Origin: Effrenium voratum | Lineage: Eukaryota; Sar; Dinophyceae; Suessiales; Symbiodiniaceae | DNA length: 64,000 nt | Reading direction: 5' to 3' | Assembly (NCBI GenBank): GCA_963377175.1 | Contig: CAUJNA010003248.1 | Location: forward strand, 696,710 to 760,709 | Part shown: piece after piece, positions 35,069 to 45,700 of the stretch | Layout of the letters: every line of letters begins with the position of its first letter | Position numbering within the stretch: the first letter of the stretch is position 1 | Notes under the pieces: model-generated | What the model saw: the letters and a program-made list of their open reading frames with translations, nothing else | Told to the model about the DNA's origin: nothing | The model's database searches: none | Translations under genes and position numbers: made by a program

Positions 35069-36470
35069 AAGCTTCTACAGCATTTTAACAACTTCAGTGG
35101 TGAGGGCAAACACTAATTTATCAGCATCAGTGATCAGCGTTCATGAACCCCCCTCCCACGCCTTACTTGTTCTGACCACTGCTACCTTGCAGCATTTCCA
35201 CATGCCCAAAGTGAACCCTGGCACCTTGGTGCTCGACCTGCGAGTTGCTGCGCTAGTGTTTACATCAACCTTTGCGTCCTTCCCAACTGCGGTTGGCAAT
35301 CACGCACCATTCATGATACACATGATGTACGTACTGAGCACAACACCTTGACATGGCTAGCGCCAAGCTAGCTCGGCTGGCTCTAGCTTGCATGAGCTCA
35401 AAATTTATGTTGTGCCTGGGCAATCTGGGCGGTCCTGCTGTTTGGTTCTGACATCCTTAGCTGCGGGCTATGAACAACAGCCAACAATGCGGGTCATTCA
35501 GGCCTATCTAGGTCCAACGGAGTTGTCCCATCATTCTCTGCTGGCATGTGCACAAGCAATGAAGCTAAGAAGCATTCATTCACTTACAAATCAGCTTGGA
35601 AATTGCAGCTTCGTATGAGCCAGCCTTTTGAAGCGGGGAGGAAGGATTCCCTGATTTCGACCATCTGAGAGCCCCCATCTCGCGAGCAAACTTCAGGCGC
35701 CGACTGCAGTGCACTCTCGTGCGCTTGCCGCCAGCTGCCCGATAAAGTATCTGGCCGCAGGCAAACGGAAGAGAACCCTGGTTGGTGTCGTGCAACCGAA
35801 CAATCATGAGTCCTGAACAGTTTACACATGGTTACCCGAATGCTTTGTTGCCACCTTTTGCCAACTGCATCTCCTTTGACTCCAGGTGAAGCGTACAACA
35901 GGGATCCTTACATTATGCACCTGAACATTGCAACTTGTAAATGGTGGTTTCCCTTTATTTTGGTGTTGAAAACGCCGCATGTTTCAAATGGGCAAGCAAA
36001 ATGGAGATCTTTTAAGGAGCCCTGTACAAGTCGCGTTGGGCCTTTCCGTGCTACGCAGAGTCAGAGCAATCTGCTGGCCATGCGTCAAAACGGTCAAAAC
36101 CCAAATCGTACCAGTGAACATCCGATTCAATCCAACCACTAAAATGGGAAGCCTAAAATGGGTGGGGAATTCACCGAAAACCCCCAAGCCCCACTAAAAT
36201 AGGTTCTATGGGTGGTGAATTCACCTACCAACCAGAATGGTACCATTGGTGTTGACCCACGGCCACATGGAACACTCGAGCAAAGCGTGCTTTGCACCCA
36301 AGAGGAGAAGATAATACTCCCTGAATCTCCCTGGCTGAGGCAACTAGCACCTGTGCACGGATCGCAGGGATCTAGCAGCCTCCTTTGAGTCTTCTTTCGA
36401 CCAGGACGTGACAACAAACAAGCAATTGCGGGTCCAAGCAAGCAGTGTCAAATCATAAGTTCGCATTTGG

Positions 36471-36548
36471 CTGTGGCTCAAAAAACCGGTACCAAGATGG
36501 AACCCTGGTAAGTGGAAACATGGACCAAAACCTGCGGTTTGCCCCTCC
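36471..36548 (+). repeat. Repeat family E, copy 3
   Basis: GGCTGTGGCTCAAAAAACCG, CCCTGGTAAGTGGAAACATG and AAACCTGCGGTTTGCCCCTC, close to the copy at 28227. Confidence 0.6.
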
Positions 36549-36979
36549 TGCTGCATTTATGCAACTCGGATGAGGCACTTGATCCCATTCAGCTGTGCAA
36601 ACGCAATATGCTGCATTGGCATGCAGGCCATTTGACAGATTCATGTTGTCGCAACAGCATGGCGTCATGCTGTGCACACACACACACACTTTGAACTTTG
36701 GACCTGGAAGCAATATTAAACACAGCGTGAGCGCTTAAGTTTGTACCACTATACATGAAACACTCAAAGAGACGAAATGGTTCAAGTATCTTGTAGTCTC
36801 AGCAACCCATTGTTGACAAAAGTCTAGACCACCAAGTGCCCCTTCCAACAGTGAGGTCAAAGATCAAGGAGGCGACCCAGGGATTGTCAGAGTATTCAGG
36901 TACATGTATTAGTAAGTTTCAAGATCGGTCAAACGCAAAGACTGCTTGCCAAAGCTAAGCCACTCAATGGAAAGCATTT

Positions 36980-37224
36980 CTAGGTCCTCCAGTTGAGAGG
37001 ATAGAATTCTAGGGGTTGATTCCCCATTATTTCCAGCCATCGTTCTTTTCAAAAACCAGCTATTTCCCTTGGTTTTCGGAGGTTTTCTAGAAAGAAGGAT
37101 CTCTGGAAAGAATGGGGAAGGTACCCCTAGAAGAATAGGGGTACCCTTTCTTCTGTTGTCTACTTTAGTAGGGGAACCCTCCCCCACAAAAGTTGGTCAA
37201 AGGGCACCTAGCTGGGGGACCTTT
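36980..37224 (+). mobile_element. MITE family A, copy 4, interrupted by a family B MITE
   Basis: CTAGGTCCTCCAGTTGAGAG at the left and GTAGGGGAACCCTCCCCCAC toward the right are family A sequence. The two halves are separated by the insertion at 37008-37131. Right terminus decayed (GGACCTTT). Confidence 0.8.
37008..37131 (-). mobile_element. MITE family B, copy 2, nested insertion with TSD AGAAT
   Basis: A 124-bp element with ends TCTAGGGG and CCCCTAGA sits inside family A copy 4. AGAAT flanks both sides (37003-37007 and 37132-37136); uninterrupted family A copies carry a single AGAAT at this point. This gives exact boundaries and target size for family B. Confidence 0.92.
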
Positions 37225-38184
37225 GCCCATTAGAATGCTCATGAATTCAGGCCAACCGTGGCAACACTCGGAATTTAGGGGGAGCCCTTTGAGGGAAACC
37301 AAAATGAGGGGGACCTAGATTTGGAGCCCGCTTTTCTGGATCTTCCTGAGCTCCGGACGGCGTCTGGTAGATGTGGTCGCATTGGTTGCGGGTGGCCCAA
37401 GTGCTGGTATCCACAGACATGGCGATCCAGCCAGGATGGCGTTGACTCTTCTCTGCCGTGGGCTAGCTTCAACCACTAGTCAGTATGCTCAGAAGCTGAG
37501 GCTTGGCATTGTTTGATCAAATGCAACTATCCACCGGCTGTCGTTGGAGGAACAATGGAAGCGCTATCTGTCTTGTGCACGTTGAGATAAGAAAGGCGAT
37601 TCGCTTCCCCCGCCCCCCGAAGGGGCCGCATTTGTGTTTAAGCTTCTATTATACAACGCATAGCCGAACATGCTCACAGCCGAGCTATGCAGCATCTGCC
37701 CCGCCAGAGTGTTGGACACTGCGTCGGCATGCAGTGAATGTGTGATTTCTTGAGACATCTACTTCCGTTGCTCAACTCTCATGTGTTACCAGGCTCACTC
37801 ACTCCTTGCGCTGGATGCATGTCAAGGGTACGCCTATTTGGGCGGGGGGGTCCGCGCTAACCATGGGGCTGATGAACTGAGTCATATAGGAACAAGCACA
37901 TCTTGTTCTAGAACCTAGATCCATCTTACAAAACACCCATGTCTTCTTCCCATAGAAGCTGCGGAGGATGCGGAAAAAACAAAAAGCAAGCCATGCTGCT
38001 TGTTGCATCAGGCACGAGGCATGAGGCAGTCTGCTGCACGTCCCCCCAACACAAAAGCCAAGCAGACAACCGTCGTTGATTGAAAGAGAGCTAAAGGAAT
38101 GTCTGGTACGGAAAGCAACGTTTGACATATTCTGGGCTCCTGGACGGATCAGTCCAACTTAGGATATACCCCAAACCGATGAAA

Positions 38185-38189
38185 TAGAG
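38185..38189. repeat. Target site duplication TAGAG (left)
   Basis: TAGAG immediately precedes TGTGATT of the left LTR and recurs at 61928-61932 immediately after AATCACA of the right LTR. Confidence 0.9.
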
Positions 38190-38573
38190 TGTGATTCGGG
38201 CACGAGCCTGTGCCCAGGCAATGGGTAAGTTGGGGTAAACAAGCCACAAAAGAAAGGTTCCCCAAAAAGCAAACCAATCCCCGGTCCCAAAGATCAGGGT
38301 TTCCCACACACCAGAGAACAACAACCAAAAGGAAACAAACCAAACAAGAAAAGGGTTAACCCGCAACCTTGGTCGACAACAGGCCGCACGACTGGTCCCT
38401 ACCAACCTGGCGGCGGCCCGAGGTCTCTTTCTCCCCCGAGATGCCGTCGGTCGACGCAGGGGTTCGGCGACGCCCATTCGAGGCGCGACGGAACCCAAAA
38501 CTTGAGCCAAAACACCACAGGTCGGTCACTAACGCGACGTCCCTGATGATGATATGAACCATGGCTAATCACA
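38190..38573 (-). repeat. 3' LTR of copia element
   Basis: 384 bp, bounded by TGTGATT and AATCACA. Differs from the other LTR by about four substitutions and one single-base indel (about 99% identical), which suggests recent insertion. Contains CTTGAGCCAAAA (38501-38512), the complement of TTTTGGCTCAAG. Confidence 0.95.
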
Positions 38574-38580
38574 CCCCCCT
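38574..38580 (-). other. Polypurine tract
   Basis: AGGGGGG in element sense directly abuts the 3' LTR start, the expected position of the primer for plus-strand synthesis. Confidence 0.7.
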
Positions 38581-39113
38581 CACGAGGAGCCCGTCATATG
38601 ACGGGTGGAGCGTGCCATTTACTGATAGGATTTAACTGCTCGCATGCGTCCGCAAACAGCTGGACACTACCGCCGTCAGCGGTGGAGCAAACCCACAAAG
38701 GCAGTTGCGCGACATCCCGGGCATTAAATTCCCGCCACCACCCCGAATTAATCGGGGTAACGCTGTCCAACAAACCTTGTGGAAAAGTCCACATGACGAC
38801 ATTAGGTCACAACTGTTTGCATCAACAATGCAAGAAGTTTAATTCTTATCAGAAGCCATGAAATAAAAGATAACGTATGTCCATTAGTACCCTCGCCTAA
38901 CGGCAAGAGGTACCCCTGACCATGCGTACCTGGAAAAGCTTTCCCTCTCACTCACACTGCTCCCTGATGAACACGTCCAGCAGCCCAGCAGCGGTATGGG
39001 AGAGACATGACCTCCGCGCCTCAGCGGTTCGGGAGGAACATCATCACCTCCGCACCGCGCCGACCATTGGAGAATGGACGCAAGCCTATCGGCCGCAATC
39101 CTCGTGACTCAGC
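38581..39113 (-). other. 3' untranslated region of the element
   Basis: About 530 nt between the last stop codon and the polypurine tract. It holds a perfect 16-bp palindrome CCCGTCATATGACGGG (38590-38605), CCCCGAATTAATCGGGG near 38742, and the hairpin GCC-TAAC-GGC at 38895-38904 with an outer TACC/GGTA stem. No coding frame supported. Confidence 0.5.
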
Positions 39114-41942
39114 CTACCGGCTATCGTCACGTCTCCTCCGGTCACGTCCGCCCCGCGCACGGTCCCTATCACGATCCCTTTCGGATCTCCTGCGATCATC
39201 TCGCCTTCGATCTCGCTCCCGATCGAGTGAATCATCATCACGACGATCACGAGCATCGTCCCTCCTCCTGTCGCGATCATCCTCGCGCCGCGGACGGTAT
39301 CTGCGCCTCCTCGACTCTCTGGAATCCCTGGTGTCCACGGTCCTAACGGACCTCCGAGAAGGAGTACGGGAAACATCCGATTCCCTACGCCTCCTCCCAG
39401 ATCGAGAGTTCGTTACGATCTGGTTGAGAGCCTCCAGTGCCGACGCGTCCTCACCATTCCTGATGAACTCCCTGACCTGCTTGTTCAGCACTCTGTTGGT
39501 GGAGATCGACAAGAAAGCGTCCACCACCGAACTCTCAGGCAGTACCAGGAAGTGACCCCCGCCTTCAGGCTTCTTTGCCATCGCCTTGGAGGCAGTCAAA
39601 GGCGCTACCGCATCCTTTGCCGAAGATCTGCCAAGCGCGGAGTGAAGATCATCCCCGCTAGCTTCTCTCGCTGCCGCACCTGGTCTGCTGTCGACGTCGC
39701 CAGGCCTCGTGGATGCCTCCCGCTTTGTCGACTCCTTCGCAGCCTCGTCGGGATCCCAACGGGACTTCCTTTCTCTCTTCTGCCCTTCGGCCGACCCGCG
39801 GCTACCGCCGGGAGCGTCACCTCCGCCTGTCTTCTCCTTCTTGACCTCAACCTTCGGTTCGGCCTGCTTCGTCTCCTTAGCCACAGCTTTTGGAGCCGGA
39901 GCACTCTTCGCCTCAGATGCTGAAGCAGCCTTCCCTTTCGGCTCGGCCTTGGGAACCGGGGTCACTTTAGCCTTGGCACTCGGCCTGGCCCCTTCAACCA
40001 CCATCTCGGCCCAAGACTTCTTCGGCTGAGCTGCTGCTGTATCAACCTCCATCGGAGCAGGTCCAGCATCATCCTTCGCCTTTGGGACGGATGGGCTACC
40101 GCCCTTACCGGATCCTTTACCTGGCACTTCACCTGATTTTGGTGGCGGGCCGGAAGGACTACCGCCCTTACCGCCCTTTTCCCCCTTCTTCCCTTTTCCT
40201 TTTCCGCCCTTGGGGACCGGCTCCTGCTTGGGACCAGGACCCGGCGCAGCATGATGCACCGATTGGAGTCCCTCGATGTCCACGTTCAATGGTTCGGGTT
40301 GACGACCGTCAAGAACCGTCCTCACCCTTTCGTCACTAACGTAGACGAACGGGTCACGGAAGGGTGCGGGAGGCTCCGACTGTCCGGCGCTGATCGCCTT
40401 CTGCACCTTGGCTATCGCCTCCTTCAACCTCTTCTTCTCATCGTACCCCGTCTCCGATACCATGTACTTCCTGAGCTGCGAAATCAACGCATGACTCTCC
40501 AGGATGTCCACGTCCTTTCGATGGGTCGGGTACAATGGGGTCAGATGACCAGCCGCGGAACCAATCACGTAAGCCATCGGAATATAGAATGACAAGTACG
40601 TGTCATGACGAGCGAACTTCCTAACGGAAGTCGTCATACGCCTACCCCACTGAGCAGCGTGTCTTGGGTTGGCCCGGAAGTACTCCGTGACCGACTCAAA
40701 TCTATCGACTTGGTTGGTCTTGATCAGGTGCTTCGCCACCCACTTCTCCACAAACGCATCCGAGGCCGAAATCCCGGACACATAGGAGAATTGGAAGAGC
40801 ACCTTCGCCAGCTCATCCCACGCCGCATCGACACCTCCCTTGTCTTCACCAAGATAAGGGGGAAGTCTGATGCCGCTCTGCACCGTCATCCTCAGATCGG
40901 ATGCCATTGAATAGGAAATCAAATTCCTCTTGATGACTCCGACCACTTCGGAGGGGATCCTCCTGGGCTTGAACTGCCCCATGGTCCTCACCCATTCCGG
41001 CACGATGTGGCATCTTTCGAAGTCCTTTTCCTCCGCGTTGGGGATAAAGTTCGGGTAAAAGACCGGGAGCGCGCACCCGGGACACAAGTGCATCCCATTC
41101 GGCATCAATTCTGCGCACCTCAAGCAGAACGTGGCAGTCACATTCAGCCTGATCTCTTCCCGTGATCGCCTGTGCTCTCCCCTAACGGGGGTGAAGTCAC
41201 CGTAGTCCCATGCCCGATGGTACACTATCGTGTAATCATCGTACATATACGCCGCCTTCCAAGCCCCCATGTGGATCTCGTTCCTAACGGCAAGAGTCTT
41301 CCTTCTCGTCAAAAACACGGGTCCAACCAAGGACCAGTGCACCCGAAGATCCACCATTACCACCACGTACCTACCGGAGTAGTTCCGCAGCCTGTCCCTG
41401 ACATACCACGAAGGCGATACCTCAGCATCCGGCGCCATGGCTCCCACAAGTGGGATCAGGCCCTCATCCTGCCTACCATCCCCAATGGTCTCGTACACAT
41501 CGGGCCTCGTGATCAATATCTCGATCATGGCCTTTCCATTTCGCCTCACCCTTTGGAGCTGAACCGCCTTCCGAAAGTCCGAGAACTTCATGATGACGTA
41601 TCCCACCATGGGGAGTTCATTCCAATGCATCTCATACATCAGAGATCCGCCAGGTGCATCTTCCTGAGCATACCTGTGCCTAACGGCACTGTAACTCAAG
41701 TCGCGTCCGATCCGGGTGTGCCTAACGGCAACCAACCTGGTGCTCTCCTTGAGGAGAACGCCATCCCCGTCGTACATGACCATGAGCATCGCCTCCACTT
41801 GCCCTATCGGGAAAGCTTTAAGCGTCGGAATGAAGAACTTCCAAGACATCTCAGCGTTCTCCATGCCCGAAATCTCCTTCAGGAACCAGATGGCCTGGTC
41901 ACTTTTCACCCAGTTTCCAGCCTCGCGTCCGGTCTCCTTCAT
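39114..41942 (-). CDS. Retroelement ORF C: zinc-ribbon protein with RS/RD-rich tail
   Basis: 942 codons from the first ATG (41940-41942), which overlaps the upstream stop as ATGA, to TAG at 39114-39116. Residues 1-260 are mixed alpha/beta and unassigned. A zinc ribbon C-x2-C-x10-C-x2-C lies at about 273-290 (CLRCAELMPNGMHLCPGC). A helical region follows to about 540. Then comes a Gly/Lys/Pro-rich low-complexity segment (GGKGKGKKGEKGGKGG), and the last 100 residues are Arg/Ser and Arg/Asp dipeptide-rich (RRRRESDVSRTPSRRSVRT). RS/RD tails are typical of RNA-binding and splicing-associated proteins. The frame lies in the env position, but I see no signal peptide or membrane segment, so an envelope role is unlikely. 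Function unknown; RNA or nucleocapsid binding is inferred. Confidence 0.75.
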   Translation of the reverse strand: MKETGREAGNWVKSDQAIWFLKEISGMENAEMSWKFFIPTLKAFPIGQVEAMLMVMYDGDGVLLKESTRLVAVRHTRIGRDLSYSAVRHRYAQEDAPGGSLMYEMHWNELPMVGYVIMKFSDFRKAVQLQRVRRNGKAMIEILITRPDVYETIGDGRQDEGLIPLVGAMAPDAEVSPSWYVRDRLRNYSGRYVVVMVDLRVHWSLVGPVFLTRRKTLAVRNEIHMGAWKAAYMYDDYTIVYHRAWDYGDFTPVRGEHRRSREEIRLNVTATFCLRCAELMPNGMHLCPGCALPVFYPNFIPNAEEKDFERCHIVPEWVRTMGQFKPRRIPSEVVGVIKRNLISYSMASDLRMTVQSGIRLPPYLGEDKGGVDAAWDELAKVLFQFSYVSGISASDAFVEKWVAKHLIKTNQVDRFESVTEYFRANPRHAAQWGRRMTTSVRKFARHDTYLSFYIPMAYVIGSAAGHLTPLYPTHRKDVDILESHALISQLRKYMVSETGYDEKKRLKEAIAKVQKAISAGQSEPPAPFRDPFVYVSDERVRTVLDGRQPEPLNVDIEGLQSVHHAAPGPGPKQEPVPKGGKGKGKKGEKGGKGGSPSGPPPKSGEVPGKGSGKGGSPSVPKAKDDAGPAPMEVDTAAAQPKKSWAEMVVEGARPSAKAKVTPVPKAEPKGKAASASEAKSAPAPKAVAKETKQAEPKVEVKKEKTGGGDAPGGSRGSAEGQKRERKSRWDPDEAAKESTKREASTRPGDVDSRPGAAAREASGDDLHSALGRSSAKDAVAPLTASKAMAKKPEGGGHFLVLPESSVVDAFLSISTNRVLNKQVREFIRNGEDASALEALNQIVTNSRSGRRRRESDVSRTPSRRSVRTVDTRDSRESRRRRYRPRREDDRDRRRDDARDRRDDDSLDRERDRRRDDRRRSERDRDRDRARGGRDRRRRDDSR
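40616..40631. repeat. Hairpin ACTTCC-TAAC-GGAAGT
   Basis: A 6-bp stem around TAAC, extended after a 5-nt bulge by ATGACG (40605-40610) pairing with CGTCAT (40632-40637). Confidence 0.85.
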
Positions 41943-42748
41943 AACTCCGAGACTCTCTTTGAATTGATGACCAAGCCGTCGAAATCGCACGAGAGCAGTC
42001 TCATCAACTCCTTCGCCGCCTCCCGTCCTGCAACAGTGCCCACGGTCTCCTCGTAGTTCGGGAGGTATTCACCCAACCTCGTCTTCGAGGGAACCACAAT
42101 CTGGCAAGTGACGGCCTCATCAGGGATAACTCCCGTTTCCCTTAACTCTGGATTGATCTCTCGCCTATCGGCAAGATAATCCTCCTTCCCATCCAGTATC
42201 ACAAGATTGTAGGTCATCTTGCTCGCCGCCCCACTAGGCCTGAACTTCCTGCTATCATCCAACTGGTCAGGAGCAAAGGGTCCACTAGGGGCGGCCGCAC
42301 TCACCAGAGGCGCTCCTCGCCCAGAGCAGAGGTGCTTCTTGTGAAAGTTCACCATCTGATTCAGCTGCGATAGTGCGTAGGCACGATCCTCCAATGACGC
42401 ACTCTTCATCCCGGCCTCAGTCAGAGGAGCCTCAGGCTTGTCATAACTCGCCTTTCCGCCCCATCTCGCCGCGACCAGCTCAGCAGACTTCACAGGGTCG
42501 ATCATATTTCCCGACCACTCAGGCATGTTGCTCAACCTCCTAGTCAACGCGTCTACCGACGCAGCCAAGTCTTCGTCCGTCACGGTGTAAGGGTCGACCT
42601 TCTCCCTGTCCTCTTGACCCACATCCGGAAGCCTATAATCCCCGCGGATGGCCTCCAGCGCGGCCCTCTCGGCTTCCTCAGCCTCCTTCTGCGTGGCCAC
42701 TGCCCTCGGAATCAAGAGCGCTACCTCGGCCGGCAACGACTTCTCCAT
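41939..42748 (-). CDS. Retroelement ORF B, probably the continuation of ORF A
   Basis: 269 codons from ATG (42746-42748) to TGA (41939-41941). The same frame is open upstream of the ATG and reads YLEEYRKTAPDYEYSGEG across the region where ORF A has switched frame, so A and B may be one protein separated by a frame change near a GGGG run at about 42850. The product is Ala/Glu-rich and helical at first (TQKEAEEAERAALEAIRG), then mixed. Its TGA overlaps the ATG of ORF C. No known domain recognised. Confidence 0.65.
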   Translation of the reverse strand: MEKSLPAEVALLIPRAVATQKEAEEAERAALEAIRGDYRLPDVGQEDREKVDPYTVTDEDLAASVDALTRRLSNMPEWSGNMIDPVKSAELVAARWGGKASYDKPEAPLTEAGMKSASLEDRAYALSQLNQMVNFHKKHLCSGRGAPLVSAAAPSGPFAPDQLDDSRKFRPSGAASKMTYNLVILDGKEDYLADRREINPELRETGVIPDEAVTCQIVVPSKTRLGEYLPNYEETVGTVAGREAAKELMRLLSCDFDGLVINSKRVSEL

Positions 42749-42750
42749 GT

Positions 42751-45700
42751 CTATCGGAGTGTTCTTGGGAAGGATCCTTCGATCATCTCCCTCCCCGCTG
42801 TACTCGTAGTCAGGAGCAGTCTTCCGGTACTCCTCGAGGTAGCCCCTTTGAAGTTGGTGATCTCACTCGGGTCTGTCTTCCCAGCCTCAGTACCCCGAGG
42901 CGTGGGCTCCTTCGTCCCGGTGGAATCCTTCTTGGAGCCTTCCTGATCCACGTCCATGTCGTCCTTCTTCTTCTCCGTCACGGACAGCTTCCCAATGTCA
43001 GGAAGGGTCACATCATCATCCTTTCCTGACCCGGCGCCCCTATCGGGGGCCGGCTCGGTCCTTGGTTGCCCCGAAGAGCTCGCCCCAGGATCCACATCGC
43101 CCTCGTCGTCCACATGTGGTCGCTTCCCCCACACGATCTTCGGGACGGCGACACCTCCAGCCATATGGTGTCCAGGCCAAGTGGCTCCTTCAGGGTCATC
43201 CTCGAACCATGATTTCCCGAACGGGAACCCATCCCTTCCGATGATCTCCTTCCTATCGGAAGTAGATCCCGAATGGGACAACGCAGATACATGAGACAGC
43301 ATGATCTCAGCCGCCGATTGCGCCAGCGTATCGGACATCTGCTCCCTTGTCGGGATAGTCCGCAGCTCCGGAGCGAGGTGACCGGCAATCATGCTGAAAG
43401 GCGCAGTCCCCAGCCGCTTGCCCAACACCGCCTCATTCAGCGCGTTGAAATACTTCTGCAGCTTCTCCAGCATTGCCGTCGCCGCCATCAGCTGGGGATG
43501 AAACATGGGCATCCGCCACGCGCGCCCAAGGGCGGAATCCACGTGCGATGCGATCGCAGTGATCGTCCCTACCAGCAAGTGCGACGATGCAATCTCCGGT
43601 ACCCAAGTCGGGTCGTCCAAAGGAATGCATTGACCCGTCTGCGCGTTCAGCAAGGTAGCCCTCACCCCCGGCGCTCGAAGACAATCATACGCCCTGCGGT
43701 TCGGGTCACTAACGACACCACGAACCATGTAATCATCCCGATCGGGCATATCTGCCCAGTCCCCCGGAGGTGCCCGCCCATGATGGTACTTCGCCTGAAT
43801 GTCCTGCCTCATCCCTAACGGGATATGGGCAGCCTCGGACGCCACCTTCTTCATGTTCCATTGCTGATCACCCCACGGCGTAGACTTCCGATCTCGAGGA
43901 TTGATGTACTCCTGATCGATCCTCCCAGCAGCTCGGGAAGCATCCAACGCCCCGTACATGTAATCGTTATGCACGGCCCTCTCCAATACCGCATTCCACT
44001 CGCTATCGCGATTCGGGAACACAATGTGGCTAGTCTCGTTCGCCTTCCTCCACTCCTCCGCGGTAACCCGCTCTTGAGTGATTGCCTTGTTCCTGATCAC
44101 GGCATAGATGAAGGGCTCACCAGCCTCCCTAGCCAGGATGTGCTGAACGATGAACCTCCTATTCGACCTGCTCTCCGCCGGTCTTGCCGATGTCCGCGAG
44201 CCCCTCGTGGATTGATAGGAACTATGCTCACGGTGGTGCCGAACTTCCGCTGACTTCAGCTCGGGCGCCTCTCCCGGGTGCTCCGGGTACGGCGTGTTCG
44301 CATAATTGTGTATGCCCCCTCGAGACTCCTGGGTTGAAGCCGCCTTCGGGGTCGCTGCAGTATCCCGCAGGTCCCCGTCGTCGTCCGTGTACTTCGGAGC
44401 ATAGGAGACTGGCACACCCGGGCCACATGCACCCGACGCCTCCTCCTTCTTCTGAGCACCAATAGGTTCTCGAGCCCTGCGTTCCTCCCTAACGGGCGAC
44501 GCCGCTCGCTTTGCCGCAGGCGATTCCACCGACGGCTCTGTCGTAGTCGTAGTGGCCTGAGGCACCTCAGCTTCCCTACCGGGAGTCTCCTCCTCACCTA
44601 CCACGGGAACCTCGGCTTCCTTCTCCGGTTCCATCTCAACGTCTCCGGCGGACTCCAACACCTCGGCCTCGGTCGGATCCCCACCATCATTGAAGGTATC
44701 CGTAGGGAGATCGACCCCTTCCCTATCGGGTAGGAGATCATCGACCTCGGCGGAGCCACCCGTGTTCTCCTCCTCAATCGTCGCTCTAGGCGTTCGAAGA
44801 TTCGATGACCATCGATTCCCAACTTCGGTCGCCGTGACCTGAGGTGAAGAAACCCTCGGACTCCGAGGTGGGTTCGGCGGAGATTTCGGTCTCACCGATG
44901 CCAGCATCTCCTTCGTGACTAACGCCTTAGGAGGTGCTTTCGGGGCAGCGGTCTGACCTCCCGCATGCTGACCTGCGTCAGATGATTGCCCACCAGGGGT
45001 AACGCCTACCGGCGGTCCTCCCAGAGCGGCACCTGTCATGTCGACATCCTCAGACTCAGACATCGATCCGCCATCGCCCATCTTCGAAGAAGTACCCTCC
45101 TTCAGAAGCTTGAGGATGTTGTCCCTGATGTGCAACGTAACAGAACCAGACCATGTAGTCCTAGTCAGGGAGAAAAAGTCCGGGACAGCCGCGAGGTAGG
45201 GCGGCACCACAGCCCATGCTCTTTGGACCGGCCGATTCCTGCCGTAGCTGTCAACTTCACTCCCCCATGACACAGCGTCTGCTGAAACCACTGGGATCAG
45301 GTTCGCACGGAGATCGCCCATCCTATACTGGATCTCCTTAGTCATGTGAACCCCTTGGTCGCCCTCTCGATCTAACGATCGCCCCGGGCCGCAAACCATC
45401 ACCTTGACCTTGTTGTTGAGCGCGATCAGCGACTCCACATCCTTACTCCACACGGTCGCCGCATCACTTCTGGCCCTCCATGCATTCCTCTCCCACCTAT
45501 ACAGGTAGGAGCCACGGAAACCAAAAACATACAGGTCGTGTTTGGCGGCATCTGCATTGCCGTACTTCTGGATGCAGTCGTCAGCCCGCTTGTCCATCAG
45601 CTCGTACGCCTTGTCAACCATCATCCGAAGGGATGTCTCCTCGTTATCACGAGTGCTGGTTACGTAATGCACCTCATAGTTCTTGAACGGCCGGTGATCT

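Larger units (their letters stand above)
25200..38184. other. 13-kb gene-poor region rich in MITE-like repeats
   Basis: No convincing exon on either strand. Contents seen: microsatellites at 26001-26020 (AT), 28130-28150 (GT), 31263-31281 (GT), 32236-32275 (CT) and 36678-36692 (CA); a 15-bp tandem TCCTGCAGGGGTGGA near 26550-26580; and copies of at least seven short non-coding families listed separately. Short open stretches are scattered and unconserved in character. Confidence 0.6.

Noticed and set aside
43214..43278. TTCCC-GAAC-GGGAA and TCCC-GAAT-GGGA as members of the hairpin family
   Set aside because: Stems are perfect, but the loops differ (GAAC, GAAT). They may be related variants but were not counted among the 63.
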